Shown here piece after piece: positions 17,626 through 26,640 of a stretch of DNA of 64,000 nucleotides. Position numbers and translations under genes: made by a program. The stretch covers positions 143,263 to 207,262 of the forward strand of contig NZ_JAPWHW010000008.1 of NCBI RefSeq assembly GCF_028369135.1. Direction: 5' to 3'. Position 1 is the first letter of the stretch; the number at the start of each line of letters is the position of its first letter. This stretch comes from Roseovarius sp. ZX-A-9. GTDB taxonomy: Bacteria > Pseudomonadota > Alphaproteobacteria > Rhodobacterales > Rhodobacteraceae. The notes under the pieces are model-generated. The model searched no databases. It was not told the origin of the DNA and saw only the letters and a program-made list of their open reading frames with translations.

Positions 17626-17997
17626 TCAAGCGACGTCGCTCAGAACCCGAGCCAGATCGAAAAGACGCCGACGCTGGTTTTCGGGAATGGCGTAGTAAGA
17701 ACGCACCAGATCCAGTGCTTCCTTATCACCCAAGAGATCCGACGGCCCTGCTGTGACTGCATCAGCCCCGGTCTGCTGAGCTTCGATCCCCTCGAAGAAA
17801 AAGCTCACATCAACATCCATGGATGCCGCAATATCCCACAAGCGCGATGCGCTGACACGGTTTGCGCCGGTTTCGTATTTCTGAATTTGTTGAAATTTGA
17901 TCCCAACACTTTCAGCCAGCTGCTGTTGCGTCATTCCGACCAGCCACCGGCGGTGCCGAATGCGTTTTCCTACGTGTACGTCCACGGGATGGGGCAT
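17626..17997 (-). CDS. XRE-family helix-turn-helix regulator
   Basis: A 123-residue DNA-binding protein. The HTH spans about residues 9-65 with MTQQQLAESVGIKFQQIQKY as the two recognition helices. The C-terminal part (about 95-123, RSYYAIPENQRRRLFDLARV) is a short helical tail. Small XRE proteins of this form are widespread in Alphaproteobacteria; targets are unknown. The AT-rich region upstream (17998-18302) separates it from the quinone oxidoreductase gene and contains a palindrome. Confidence 0.9.
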   Translation of the reverse strand: MPHPVDVHVGKRIRHRRWLVGMTQQQLAESVGIKFQQIQKYETGANRVSASRLWDIAASMDVDVSFFFEGIEAQQTGADAVTAGPSDLLGDKEALDLVRSYYAIPENQRRRLFDLARVLSDVA

Positions 17998-18302
17998 TAC
18001 GATATCCTTCTTACTGAAACCTGCCTAGTGCGGCCCTCAAAGGAGGCAGGTGTACTATTACTCAAATGTCAAATCCGCACGACCTGTTTACCAGTTGTGT
18101 GATCGTATCAGCCTAGCCAAAATATACAAGAATTTTCGCAAGTGGCGAGTTATTTGATCATGTTCTTAACAATTTTAGCGAGCAAAACATACGTTAGCGT
18201 ATTCATCTTTCACGATTGCCACCGGTTTGACAGTCCCGCCTGGCGCGACTACGCCGAATCAACCGCCCCCACGCCGACACCAAATATTCCGGAGGATCGC
18301 AC
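17998..18302. other. Divergent AT-rich intergenic region, 305 bp, with palindrome
   Basis: It separates the XRE regulator (minus) from the quinone oxidoreductase (plus) and is markedly AT-richer than its surroundings between about 18040 and 18220. A palindrome ATACG-TTAG-CGTAT lies at 18189-18202 and could be an operator. An overlapping small frame at 18142-18414 runs into the oxidoreductase in another frame and is not credible. GGAGG before position 18303 is a good ribosome binding site. Confidence 0.5.
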
Positions 18303-19265
18303 ATGCGTGCCTTTCAAATCCAAGCCTTCGATCGCGCGCCGCAGATCGCCGAACTGCCGCTGCCAGAGCCCGGACCGGGGCAGATACGTCTGCGCATTCA
18401 TGCTTGCGGTCTGAACTTCGCCGACCTGTTGATGATGACCGGCACCTATCAGGACACCCCTGCCCTGCCCTTTACGTTGGGCATGGAGGTCGCGGGCACC
18501 GTTGACGCCATCGGCCCGGACACCGACGCGCCCGCCCCCGGCACGCGCGTCGCGGTGTTCGGCGGTCAGGGCGGGCTGGCCGAATATGGCTGCTTCGATG
18601 CGGCCCGTGCGGTCGTGCTGCCTGATACGATGGACGATGTCACCGCCGCCGCCTTCCAGATCGCATATGGCACCAGCCATGTGGCGCTGGAGCACAGGGC
18701 GCGTCTGCAACCGAGCGAAACGCTGCTGGTGCTCGGCGCGGCAGGCGGAGTCGGCCTGACGGCGGTCGAACTAGGCAAAATGATGGGCGCGCGGGTGATC
18801 GCCTGCGCCCGGGGGGCGGACAAGCTTGAAATCGCCCGGGCGGCCGGGGCAGATCATTTGATCGACGCCGAGGCCGGCGATATCCGCGCCGCGTGCCGCG
18901 CCCTTGGGGGCGTCGATGTGGTCTATGACCCGGTGGGTGGCGATCAGTTCAAGGCCGCTTTCCGCGCCTGCCGTCCCGAAGCACGTATCCTGTCGATCGG
19001 CTTTGCCAGTGGCGAGGTGCCGCAAATCCCCGCCAACCATCTGCTGGTCAAGAATATCAGCGTGTTGGGGTTCTACTGGGGCGGCTATCTGGCCTTCCGG
19101 CCCGAGCTGGTGACCAACTCTCTGGCAAAGATACTGGAATGGCATCGCGACGGCCGTATCACGCCCCATGTCAGCCACAGCTTTCCGCTCGACCGGGCCG
19201 CTGACGCGTTGGCGCTGTTGCGGGCGCGCAAATCCACCGGCAAGGTCGTGGTGACGGTTCCCTGA
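18303..19265 (+). CDS. NADPH:quinone oxidoreductase family (zinc-free MDR) protein
   Basis: 320 residues. The N-terminal GroES-like half ends near residue 120, and the Rossmann half contains VLGAAGGVGLTAVELGK, the NADPH-binding loop. Zinc ligands typical of alcohol dehydrogenases are absent, and PVGGDQFKAAFRA is typical of the QOR/crotonyl-reductase-like group. It probably reduces quinones or enoyl compounds; the substrate is not determinable. GGAGG lies just upstream of the ATG. Its stop is 4 bp from the convergent LysR gene. Confidence 0.88.
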   Translation: MRAFQIQAFDRAPQIAELPLPEPGPGQIRLRIHACGLNFADLLMMTGTYQDTPALPFTLGMEVAGTVDAIGPDTDAPAPGTRVAVFGGQGGLAEYGCFDAARAVVLPDTMDDVTAAAFQIAYGTSHVALEHRARLQPSETLLVLGAAGGVGLTAVELGKMMGARVIACARGADKLEIARAAGADHLIDAEAGDIRAACRALGGVDVVYDPVGGDQFKAAFRACRPEARILSIGFASGEVPQIPANHLLVKNISVLGFYWGGYLAFRPELVTNSLAKILEWHRDGRITPHVSHSFPLDRAADALALLRARKSTGKVVVTVP

Positions 19266-19269
19266 GCCG

Positions 19270-20145
19270 TCACCTGCTGCTCACGGCCCGCACCGCAGGG
19301 ATGGCAAAGCCCGACCGCACCATGATGGCCAATTGCTCTACCAGCGCGTTCTTCGGCGCACGCGCGCCATAAAGGTTGATCTTCTGTTTGCCGAGATCGG
19401 GCAGAGCGCCCTGATGCGGCACCAGTTCGAAATGCCGGGGTGCACTGCCTTCCAGCACCGCCGTTACCGCCAGATCGGCACTCACCGTCGCCTCGATCGC
19501 GCCATCCGAGTCGGAATCGATCGCCTGCTCCCAGTCTATTCCAGCGGCATCCAGTTGCCGGATCACCCCCGGGCGGAACAGGCAATTGCGGCAATGCGCG
19601 ATCGGCAGCGGGCGCTGCTTCCACACTTCGCCGCCCGGCGCGCCGAACCATTTCAGCGGCATCTCGGTCAGGGTCTCGCCACCCGGCCCGACCACGGTTT
19701 CGGTGGTCAGGATCAGGTCTACTTCACCGCGCTCATACAGCTCGATCAGATTGCTGGAATATGAAGAGTTCAGGTGCACGCGCACCCGAGGAAAAGCGGC
19801 GTTGAACTGTTTGAGTACCCGCGGGATCGCCGGGTAGATGATGTCATGTGGGACACCGAGGCTGATTTCGCCCTCCCAGACCTGATCGGTCAGACGGCCC
19901 ACAACTTCGTCATTCAGCGCCACCAACCGCCGCGCGTAGGTCAGTAGCTGGTCGCCCGCGCCGGTCAGCGCGATCTTGCGGTTCGAACGGTCCAGCAGTT
20001 CGATCCCCAGCAAATCCTCCAGCCGTTTGAGCTGCATCGACACCGCCGATTGCGTCAGGTTGAGGGCGGCCGCGGCGCGGGTGACACCGCCGTGATCCGT
20101 AACGGCCACGAAAGATCGGAGCGTCGTCATGTCCAAATTGCGCAT
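19270..20145 (-). CDS. LysR-family transcriptional regulator
   Basis: 291 residues with an N-terminal winged HTH (AAAALNLTQSAVSMQLKRLE, about residues 24-43) and a C-terminal substrate-binding domain (about 95-290). A second in-frame ATG (MTTLRSF, 20130) is an equally good start. It is divergent from the small DUF1127 gene, so a target in the 125-bp shared upstream region is likely. The effector is unknown. Confidence 0.93.
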   Translation of the reverse strand: MRNLDMTTLRSFVAVTDHGGVTRAAAALNLTQSAVSMQLKRLEDLLGIELLDRSNRKIALTGAGDQLLTYARRLVALNDEVVGRLTDQVWEGEISLGVPHDIIYPAIPRVLKQFNAAFPRVRVHLNSSYSSNLIELYERGEVDLILTTETVVGPGGETLTEMPLKWFGAPGGEVWKQRPLPIAHCRNCLFRPGVIRQLDAAGIDWEQAIDSDSDGAIEATVSADLAVTAVLEGSAPRHFELVPHQGALPDLGKQKINLYGARAPKNALVEQLAIMVRSGFAIPAVRAVSSR

Positions 20146-20270
20146 TCATCACGCTCCTTGATGCTGTGGGCCATAAACATTCATTTTCAATATCAATCAC
20201 ACTCAGGCACTTATATCAACATCGCAAATGAAAACGCATCAACGCATCACGATTGGAAGTGGACTATATC

Positions 20271-20480
20271 ATGACCTACCTATCCCGTACCCGCGCTCCT
20301 AATCATTCCGCACACGCGCAAGGATGGACCATTTCCGCGCTCGCTTCTCTCTACCGGTCACGCCGTGCGCTCGCCGGGCTGGATGAATACGCGCTGCGAG
20401 ACATCGGCATCGACCGCAAAACCGCCCTGCGCGAAGCGCGCCGCGCCGTCTGGGACCTGCCGCGCTGCTGGGCACGCTGA
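20271..20480 (+). CDS. DUF1127 domain small protein
   Basis: A 69-residue basic protein starting at MTYLSRTRAP; an earlier GTG at 20253 is less likely. The C-terminal part, LDEYALRDIGIDRKTALREA, is the DUF1127 (YjiS-like) motif: Leu-rich and Arg-rich helices. Some alphaproteobacterial DUF1127 proteins bind RNA and affect phosphate or carbon metabolism; function here is not known. It lies divergently from the LysR gene, an arrangement common in this order. Confidence 0.88.
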   Translation: MTYLSRTRAPNHSAHAQGWTISALASLYRSRRALAGLDEYALRDIGIDRKTALREARRAVWDLPRCWAR

Positions 20481-20621
20481 GGCGGCCCAAGCTGCCCCCT
20501 CGCCCAGAAAAACTCCGGACTTTTCGGTGACATGAGCCCTTGAATTACCCACACACTCAACCGATATTGAGAGCGATGCGTCCACGATGGACGCCAACCA
20601 ACACTTTAGGCGGAGGCACTG

Positions 20622-21341
20622 ATGGCTGAATTTGATACAATCCGGACGGCGACGGGTACCCGCGCGGCCCAGATTGACCAGGGACTGCGGACCCATATGA
20701 ACAAGGTCTACGGGACCATGTCCGTGGGCATGCTACTCACATTCCTGGCGGCTTGGGCCGTTGGCAACAACGCGTATATGATGCAGACGCTCTTTACCGG
20801 CATGACGCGTTGGGTCGTCATGTTCGCGCCGCTGATCATGGTTTTTGCCTTTGGCGCCGTGATCAACAAGCTGTCGGCAGCCGCTGCGCAGCTGTTCTTT
20901 TACGCTTTCGCGACCGTTATGGGCGTGTCGATCAGTTATATTTTCGTGGTCTTCACCGACTACTCGATCGCGCAGATCTTCCTGACCACCTCGATCGCCT
21001 TCGCAGGTCTTTCGCTTTGGGGCTACACCACCAAAAAAGATATCTCTGGTTGGGGCAGCTTCCTGATCATGGGCCTGATCGGTATCATCGTGGCCTCGAT
21101 CATAAACATCTTCATCGGCAGCCCGGCTGTCATGTTCGCGATCTCGATCATCGGTGTGCTGATCTTTGCCGGTCTCACGGCTTATGACACGCAGTCGATC
21201 AAGAACGAGTACCTCGCGCACGCCCATCACGGCGACAGTGAATGGCTGGGCAAATCGGCGATCATGGGCGCGCTGCGTCTCTATCTCGATTTCATCAACA
21301 TGTTCATGTTCCTGCTGCAACTGCTGGGCAACCGCGAATAA
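20622..21341 (+). CDS. Bax inhibitor-1 / YccA family membrane protein
   Basis: A 239-residue integral membrane protein with seven predicted helices. The C-terminal GLTAYDTQSIKNEYLAH and LYLDFINMFMFLLQLLG are the family's conserved end motifs, including the acidic residues of the proton/calcium-leak pore. GGCGGAGG precedes the ATG. Bacterial members are linked to calcium leak and membrane-protein quality control; the role here is inferred. A strong terminator follows at 21368-21396. A GCGTCC/GGACGC hairpin in the leader (20578-20594) is noted without assigned function. Confidence 0.93.
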   Translation: MAEFDTIRTATGTRAAQIDQGLRTHMNKVYGTMSVGMLLTFLAAWAVGNNAYMMQTLFTGMTRWVVMFAPLIMVFAFGAVINKLSAAAAQLFFYAFATVMGVSISYIFVVFTDYSIAQIFLTTSIAFAGLSLWGYTTKKDISGWGSFLIMGLIGIIVASIINIFIGSPAVMFAISIIGVLIFAGLTAYDTQSIKNEYLAHAHHGDSEWLGKSAIMGALRLYLDFINMFMFLLQLLGNRE

Positions 21342-21367
21342 CTTCGCGAGAACCTGAAAACCAAGAC

Positions 21368-21396
21368 AAGGCCGACCTTCGGGTCGGCCTTTTTTT
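21368..21396 (+). terminator. Rho-independent terminator after the Bax-inhibitor gene
   Basis: A 10-bp stem AAGGCCGACC / GGTCGGCCTT with a TTCG tetraloop (21378-21381) and a run of T to 21396. Confidence 0.95.
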
Positions 21397-21620
21397 GTTG
21401 GTCCAGATGCGCAATACCCGCACTACTTGATGGGGATCGCAGCCTCACCACTCATTCAGCCCCTTCCCCACCATGATCCTCGATCTGCATTTCTCGATTC
21501 TCGCGGCGCGGATGCCGGGCGTTTTGGCAACTGAAAAATTTGACGTTTACCACCGCCCTCGTAGAACAGGATGGCCCACGCGTTTCGGAAGTTGAATATC
21601 TTCTGCAAATCCGGGAACGC

Positions 21621-21651
21621 AAAAAGCCGCGCTATTCCAGCGCGGCTTTTT
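21621..21651 (-). terminator. Rho-independent terminator after rpmG
   Basis: An AAAAAGCCGCGCT / AGCGCGGCTTTTT stem around a short loop, 25 bp past the rpmG stop on the minus strand and ending in a T-run in that direction. Flanking A/T runs on both sides mean it could also work on the plus strand. Confidence 0.9.
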
Positions 21652-21675
21652 CAAACTCTACAGTCAGGCAGATCG

Positions 21676-21843
21676 TTACTTGATCTTGCCTTCCTTGTAT
21701 TCGACATGCTTGCGCACAACGGGGTCGTATTTACGAACCGTCATTTTCTCGGTCATGGTACGAGCATTTTTCTTGGTCACGTAGAAATGGCCCGTGCCCG
21801 CGGTCGAGTTCAAGCGGATCTTGATGGTGGTAGGCTTCGCCAT
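21676..21843 (-). CDS. rpmG: 50S ribosomal protein L33
   Basis: 55 residues starting [20 protein letters not shown], with the [15 protein letters not shown]-terminus typical of proteobacterial L33. AGGAG lies 7 nt before the ATG at 21843; an upstream in-frame extension to 21927 is rejected. The zinc-binding Cys pairs of the C+ type are absent, so this is the zinc-independent C- form. Confidence 0.97.
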   Translation of the reverse strand: MAKPTTIKIRLNSTAGTGHFYVTKKNARTMTEKMTVRKYDPVVRKHVEYKEGKIK

Positions 21844-22039
21844 TGGTTTTCTCCTGCGCCGGGAGGCCTTGCCGCCCCGTGAATTCGTTACAAGCCTGCC
21901 TTTTACCTGCCAGCGTGCCCGAGTCAACCGCGATTGTACAAATGACGCCCGGGGATCTCCCGGTTTTCTTCTTTGCAGAAAAACTCATGGGCCGATCACC
22001 GCTCTGCTGCACACCGCCAGCGGTAAGACGCCCATAAAA

Positions 22040-22446
22040 TGCGCGGAGAGCCTGTAAGCCGGATTCTGTCCCGGGGGCGAGCCCCCATGGATGACCATTC
22101 ATCTGAAGGCACCGTTACCGATGCCCCTCTAGCTGCCAACCCGGACCGCCGGGCCAAGACATGCCTGCAAGCGGTTTCGGTTGCCCGACCAGCCCTGCGC
22201 GCGGTCCCTATTTGGCATTGCTCCCGGTGGGGCTTGCCGTGCCGGTGCTGTTGCCAGCCCCGCGGTGGGCTCTTACCCCACCGTTTCACCCTTACGCCGG
22301 ATTGCTCTGGCGCGGTCTGTTTTCTGTGGCGCTTTCCCTCGGGTTACCCCGGCCGGGCATTACCCGGCACCGTTGTCCTGTGGAGTCCGGACTTTCCTCC
22401 CCGACAGGCCGAAACCTGTCCAAGCGGCCATCCGGCCCTCCGCGCA
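22040..22446 (-). ncRNA. rnpB: RNase P RNA, type A
   Basis: The catalytic RNA of ribonuclease P, which matures tRNA 5' ends. Read on the minus strand, the 5' part contains the conserved GAGGAAAGTCCGGACTCCAC and the 3' part ends with the GGCTTACAGGCTCTCC segment. The ends pair as a perfect 9-bp P1 helix (TGCGCGGAG at 22438-22446 with CTCCGCGCA at 22040-22048), giving 407 nt, the normal alphaproteobacterial length. The 5' end lies only 8 nt after the stop codon of the amidase gene on the same strand. Long frames drawn across this segment are artefacts. Confidence 0.96.
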
Positions 22447-22451
22447 GGGTT

Positions 22452-22480
22452 CAGTTAAGCGCGCTTGCCCTGCCGGTCAA
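22452..22480 (-). promoter_or_regulatory. Probable rnpB promoter inside the amidase gene end
   Basis: On the minus strand, TTGACC (22475-22480) is followed by a spacer of about 17 nt and a weak -10 (TAACTG, or TTAACT one base upstream, 22452-22458), placing the start about 6 nt downstream at the predicted 5' end of rnpB. The -35 lies in the last amidase codons and the -10 covers its stop codon. This is inferred from spacing only. Confidence 0.5.
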
Positions 22481-23159
22481 CGGGAAAGCGCGCCGCAATA
22501 TCTGCCAGGACCGCCATGTCTGCCGCATCAAGCGGCCCACGTGCCCATGGCCGGTAGCGCAGCCGCACGGCCTTAAGGACATCGGCGTCGTCGAACTCCG
22601 GCCCATAGCCCACAAGCGCGGTCAACTTGCGAAAATCCGACAACGAGGCCCGTGCCCCCGGCATGGGCCAGATCGCCAGCCCCTGACGCGCCAGACGCCG
22701 CCAGTCAAAGCGCGGACCCGGATCATCCTTGCGGTTCGGCGCCATGTCGGAATGGCCGATGACACGCTCGGGCGGGATCGCCCAACGGTCCATGATACCG
22801 CGCACAAGGCGCTCCAGCACCCGCATTTGCGGCTCGGGAAACGGGTGTGCGCCCTGATTGGCCAGCTCGATACCGATCGAGCGCGAGTTGACCTCGTCCA
22901 CCGCCCCCCAACGTCCAAGGCCCGCGTGCCAGGCGCGCTTGTCCTCGGGCACCAGTTGCCACAGGCGGCCATCCTCGGCGATCACGTAGTGACACGACAC
23001 CGGCGGAATCACGGCGGGGTCGCAAAGACGCTCCACCGCCGCCTCGGCCGTCGTCATGTTGGTGAAATGCAGCAGCAGGATGTCTGGGCGCACGCCCCCC
23101 CGCCGGTCATTCATGTTGGGCGAACGTCTCTCGACGATCTCGGGGAAATCGGCGCGCAC
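22455..23159 (-). CDS. N-acetylmuramoyl-L-alanine amidase (amidase_2, AmpD-like)
   Basis: 234 residues. The zinc ligands of the amidase_2 fold are visible: LLLHFTN (first His), HSDMAPNRKDDPG (second His and Asp), with SIGIELANQG between them. The C-terminal 70 residues (ALVGYGPEFDDADVLKAVRL) resemble a peptidoglycan-binding helical repeat. There is no signal peptide, so it is probably a cytoplasmic recycling enzyme like AmpD. The start is a GTG at 23159, 6 bp after the lipoprotein stop. Its 3' end carries the likely rnpB promoter. Confidence 0.9.
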   Translation of the reverse strand: MRADFPEIVERRSPNMNDRRGGVRPDILLLHFTNMTTAEAAVERLCDPAVIPPVSCHYVIAEDGRLWQLVPEDKRAWHAGLGRWGAVDEVNSRSIGIELANQGAHPFPEPQMRVLERLVRGIMDRWAIPPERVIGHSDMAPNRKDDPGPRFDWRRLARQGLAIWPMPGARASLSDFRKLTALVGYGPEFDDADVLKAVRLRYRPWARGPLDAADMAVLADIAARFPVDRQGKRA

Positions 23160-23165
23160 GCCGGA

Positions 23166-23900
23166 TCAGCCGCCCTGCGCCTTGCGGAACGGGCGCGGGT
23201 CCCAGCCGCATGCATAGCCATCACCATCCGGATCGAGACCGAGCCGATCCCTCTCGGGGCCGCCCTTCTCGAGGAAATCGATCTGCGCCAGATCAGGTCC
23301 GGTATATTTCGCGCAATTCTTGGCGTAGCGCCCGCTCTTGTTTATGCCCGTGCGGCGATAGACCTTGGTGCCGATCGGGTGACGGGTGCTCAGAGCGTAG
23401 GCCACGATATTGGCTCCCTCCGCGCCCGTGCGGCTGGGTAGTGCCTCGACGGCGGCAACCTGGTATTGCTGGCGGTTGGCGGCAATCCGCGCCGCGTCAT
23501 CCTCGATCGAGCGTTGATGGCCCACCGCATCGAAATTGTTCTCGTTCGAGATTCCGGCGCTGTTGACCACTGCAGGCGGCGGGTTGTCCGGGCTGGCCTG
23601 CACGACGCGCTCACCTGAATTGGCCGCGCGTTCCTCGGCCTGATCATCGCCACCAAGAGCCGCGCGGGTTTGTGCCGCGATCTGCGCGCTTTCCGACGTG
23701 TTGTTGTTCAGGCTGGTGGTGCTGACCGCAGCCGGTGGTGGAACGGGGTTGCCCGCCAGTTCAGCATCGCGCCGGGCCTGATATTCGGCGTAATCGCCAA
23801 AGCCGACGCCGGCGCCGGAGTTCGGCGCGCTGTCAGGAATGGAAGTGCCGCACGCCGTCAGCGCCAAGAGAGCGACGCCTGTCATGAATTTACGCATCAT
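23166..23900 (-). CDS. Lipoprotein with C-terminal excalibur-like domain
   Basis: 244 residues. A signal peptide ends in the lipobox LTAC (Cys about residue 17), so the protein is predicted to be lipid-anchored in the envelope. The middle (about 20-150) is low-complexity, rich in Ala/Asn/Gln. The C-terminal 45 residues have the excalibur pattern: NCAKYTGPDLAQIDFL then LGLDPDGDGYACGWDP, with a DxDxDG calcium-like loop and a Cys pair. Function is unknown. It is in a minus-strand series with gatA upstream and the amidase downstream. Confidence 0.78.
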   Translation of the reverse strand: MMRKFMTGVALLALTACGTSIPDSAPNSGAGVGFGDYAEYQARRDAELAGNPVPPPAAVSTTSLNNNTSESAQIAAQTRAALGGDDQAEERAANSGERVVQASPDNPPPAVVNSAGISNENNFDAVGHQRSIEDDAARIAANRQQYQVAAVEALPSRTGAEGANIVAYALSTRHPIGTKVYRRTGINKSGRYAKNCAKYTGPDLAQIDFLEKGGPERDRLGLDPDGDGYACGWDPRPFRKAQGG

Positions 23901-23930
23901 TTGTCCTGCAACATCCTGTTTGTCGGCGGT

Positions 23931-25424
23931 CTACCACCATTTCCCGGGCTTGGCTACAAATCCGGCGGCAGCTTCCAGTGCGTAGGCGCAATTTAGCAAG
24001 TCACCCTCTTCCCACGGACGACCGATCAATTGCAGCCCCAGCGGTAGGCCCTGACGGTCCAGCCCCGCCGGTATCGAGATCCCCGGCAACCCAGCCAGGT
24101 TCACCGTGACGGTAAACACATCGTTGAGATACATCGCCACCGGGTCTGCCTGCGCCATCTCGCCCAGTCCGAACGCCGCCGAGGGCGTTGCCGGGGTCAG
24201 GATTGCATCGACACCGTCGGCGAAGACCTCGTCGAAATCGCGCTTGATCAGCGCGCGTACCTTGCGGGCACGGTTGTAATAGGCGTCGTAAAATCCTGCG
24301 GACAGCACATAGGTGCCGACCATCACACGGCGCTGCACCTCCGGGCCGAACCCTTCGGCGCGGGTTTTCTCGTACATCTCGGTGATGCCATCGCCCTGCG
24401 CCAGTTTGGCCCGATAGCCGTAGCGCACGCCGTCATACCGCGCCAGGTTGCTCGATGCCTCGGCGGGCGCGATCACGTAATAGGTCGGCAATGCGTATTT
24501 GGTATGTGGCAGGCTGATATCGCGGATAATCGCTCCTGCGTCCTTCAGCATTTCCGTGCCATCAGCCCAGAGCTTCTCGATTTCGTCGGACATGCCATCC
24601 ATCCGGTATTCACGCGGAATACCAATGACCTTGCCCTTGATATCGCCGGTCAGCATAGCCTCGAAATTCGGCACCGGCAGATTGGCGCTGGTGCTGTCCT
24701 TGGGGTCATACCCGCTCATCGCCTCAAGCATGATGGCGGCATCGCGTACGGATTTGGTCATCGGCCCCGCCTGATCCAGAGACGACGCAAAGGCGACAAT
24801 TCCCCAGCGCGAGCACCGCCCGTAGGTAGGCTTGATCCCGGTGATGCCGGTGAAGGCCGCGGGTTGCCGGATCGACCCGCCTGTATCGGTGCCCGTGGCC
24901 CCGAGGCAGAGATCGGCGGCGACAGCACTGGCCGAGCCCCCCGAAGAGCCGCCGGGCGTCAGTGCGGCATCGTCATTGCCGCGCCGCCATGGGTTCACCG
25001 CATTGCCGTAGGTGCTGGTTTCGTTGCTCGACCCCATGGCAAACTCATCCATATTGAGCTTGCCCAGCATGACGGACCCCGCATCAAAGAGGTTCTGCGT
25101 GACGGTGGATTCGTATTCCGGCTTGAAACCTTTCAGTATCGCGCTGCCCGCCTGGCTGGCGACCCCTTTGGTGCAGAAAAGATCCTTGATCCCCAATGGA
25201 ATGCCGCACATCGCAGGCGCTTCTTCGCCCCCTTGCAGGCGCTCATCGGCGCGGGCGGCCTGTGCGCGCGCCAGATCGGGTGTGTCGTGCACGAACGCCC
25301 CCAGCGCCCCCGCGCCCTCGATCTGATCAAGGCAAGCTTCGGTCAGTTCGGTGCTGGTAATTTCCCCCGCACGCAACTTGTCGCGCGCCTCAGAAATGGT
25401 CAGCGTATTCAGATCAGACATCAT
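23931..25424 (-). CDS. gatA: Asp-tRNA(Asn)/Glu-tRNA(Gln) amidotransferase subunit A
   Basis: 497 residues. The amidase-signature Ser-cisSer-Lys triad is intact: Lys in [10 protein letters not shown], and the serines in [16 protein letters not shown] and [12 protein letters not shown]. GatA releases ammonia from glutamine for amidation of mischarged Glu-tRNA(Gln) or Asp-tRNA(Asn). It starts with the 4-bp ATGA overlap at the end of gatC. gatB is not in this window, as is usual for this family of bacteria. Confidence 0.97.
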   Translation of the reverse strand: MMSDLNTLTISEARDKLRAGEITSTELTEACLDQIEGAGALGAFVHDTPDLARAQAARADERLQGGEEAPAMCGIPLGIKDLFCTKGVASQAGSAILKGFKPEYESTVTQNLFDAGSVMLGKLNMDEFAMGSSNETSTYGNAVNPWRRGNDDAALTPGGSSGGSASAVAADLCLGATGTDTGGSIRQPAAFTGITGIKPTYGRCSRWGIVAFASSLDQAGPMTKSVRDAAIMLEAMSGYDPKDSTSANLPVPNFEAMLTGDIKGKVIGIPREYRMDGMSDEIEKLWADGTEMLKDAGAIIRDISLPHTKYALPTYYVIAPAEASSNLARYDGVRYGYRAKLAQGDGITEMYEKTRAEGFGPEVQRRVMVGTYVLSAGFYDAYYNRARKVRALIKRDFDEVFADGVDAILTPATPSAAFGLGEMAQADPVAMYLNDVFTVTVNLAGLPGISIPAGLDRQGLPLGLQLIGRPWEEGDLLNCAYALEAAAGFVAKPGKWW

Positions 25425-25708
25425 TCCACCACTTTCGGAACTGCAAAGAATCCTTCGCGCGCATCGGGCGCATTCGACAGGATCGCGGCCTGCTGGTCGC
25501 CATCCGTCACGACATCGGCCCGGCGCGCAAGACGCATCGGCGAGACGCTCACCATCGGTTCGATGCCGTCCACGTCCACTTCGTTCAGCTGCTCGATGAA
25601 GCCGAGGATCGTGTTGAACTCATCCGCCAGCGCTGGCAGCGCGTCCGGTTCCACGCGAATGCGTGCGAGCTTGGCCACCTTGGCCGCGGTTTCCAGGTCG
25701 ATGGACAT
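25421..25708 (-). CDS. gatC: Asp-tRNA(Asn)/Glu-tRNA(Gln) amidotransferase subunit C
   Basis: 95 residues starting [17 protein letters not shown] (ATG 25708), with the conserved [21 protein letters not shown] and the [15 protein letters not shown] tail. GatC stabilises GatA and bridges it to GatB. A much longer in-frame extension upstream is antisense to the UPF0173 gene and is rejected. Translational coupling to gatA by ATGA. Confidence 0.96.
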   Translation of the reverse strand: MSIDLETAAKVAKLARIRVEPDALPALADEFNTILGFIEQLNEVDVDGIEPMVSVSPMRLARRADVVTDGDQQAAILSNAPDAREGFFAVPKVVE

Positions 25709-25915
25709 GACAAATCTCCGGTCGTTGCTGGCTTTTGCATTTATCCCTCGCCGCCGCGACGCGCAACCATCTGCGTGCGCTATTCCCTCACCTGCCCGGC
25801 CGAAGGCGCTGCACGCGCCCGGCAAAGGGCAAATTGACTGCCCGCACGCTTGGATGCTGTTCTCCCATCCCGGTTCCGCTACATTGACGAAAAATCCAAA
25901 AAAAAGGAGACCGAC

Positions 25916-26608
25916 ATGAAAATCACCTGGCTCGGACATAGCTCGTTCCGCATCGAAATCGGCGGGCAGATCCTGCTGATCGATCCCTGGCTCAACGGCA
26001 ACCCGATGTTGGCCGAGGACCAGCACGACGTGGCCGTAGCGGGCGCCACGCATATTCTGCAGACCCATGCGCATTTCGATCACGTCGCCGACACGCTCGC
26101 CCTGGCACGCAAGCTGGAGATTCCCGTCGTCGGCCAATACGACCTCATGGCCCATTGGGAAGAGCACGAGAAGATCGCGACGGTGGGCTTCAACAAGGGC
26201 GGTACCGTCGATATTGGCGGTGTGAACGTCACGATGGTGCATGCGGTGCATTCCAGCAGCTTCAGCAGCCCCGGTGGCCCCAATGTGCCGGGCACCGAGT
26301 GCGGCTACATGATCGAGCATGCCGGGCGCACGATCTATGTCAGCGGCGACACCGACGTGATGGCGGACATGAAGGTTTTCAACGATCTGCACGCGCCCGA
26401 GATTGGCATTCTGTGCGCCGGTGGGCATTTCACCATGGACATGCGCCGCGCCGCCTATGCCGCCAGAACCTTCTTTGATTTCAAAACGGTGATCCCCTGC
26501 CACTACAGAACGTTCCCGATCCTCGAACAATCGGCCGCCGCACTGGCAGAGGCGTTGCCCGGCGTCGATGTCATCGAACCACAGGTAATGGAGGCGATTG
26601 ACCTCTAA
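25916..26608 (+). CDS. UPF0173-type metal-dependent hydrolase (metallo-beta-lactamase fold)
   Basis: 230 residues starting MKITWLGHSSFRIE, with AAGGAGA 5 nt before the ATG. The metal motif THAHFDHVAD (HxHxDH) and later GDTDVMADM and CHYRTFPIL are those of the UPF0173/YtkL group of MBL-fold hydrolases, whose substrate is not established. It is divergent from gatC across about 200 bp. A short stem-loop at 26641-26653 is its likely terminator. Confidence 0.93.
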   Translation: MKITWLGHSSFRIEIGGQILLIDPWLNGNPMLAEDQHDVAVAGATHILQTHAHFDHVADTLALARKLEIPVVGQYDLMAHWEEHEKIATVGFNKGGTVDIGGVNVTMVHAVHSSSFSSPGGPNVPGTECGYMIEHAGRTIYVSGDTDVMADMKVFNDLHAPEIGILCAGGHFTMDMRRAAYAARTFFDFKTVIPCHYRTFPILEQSAAALAEALPGVDVIEPQVMEAIDL

Positions 26609-26640
26609 GCAGGGGATTCAGGTATTTTGGGAAAGATGAA

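Noticed and set aside
22161..23441. A 426-codon plus-strand frame across rnpB and the amidase
   Set aside because: It runs antisense through the RNase P RNA and the amidase and lipoprotein genes; its composition is an antisense shadow and no family is recognisable.
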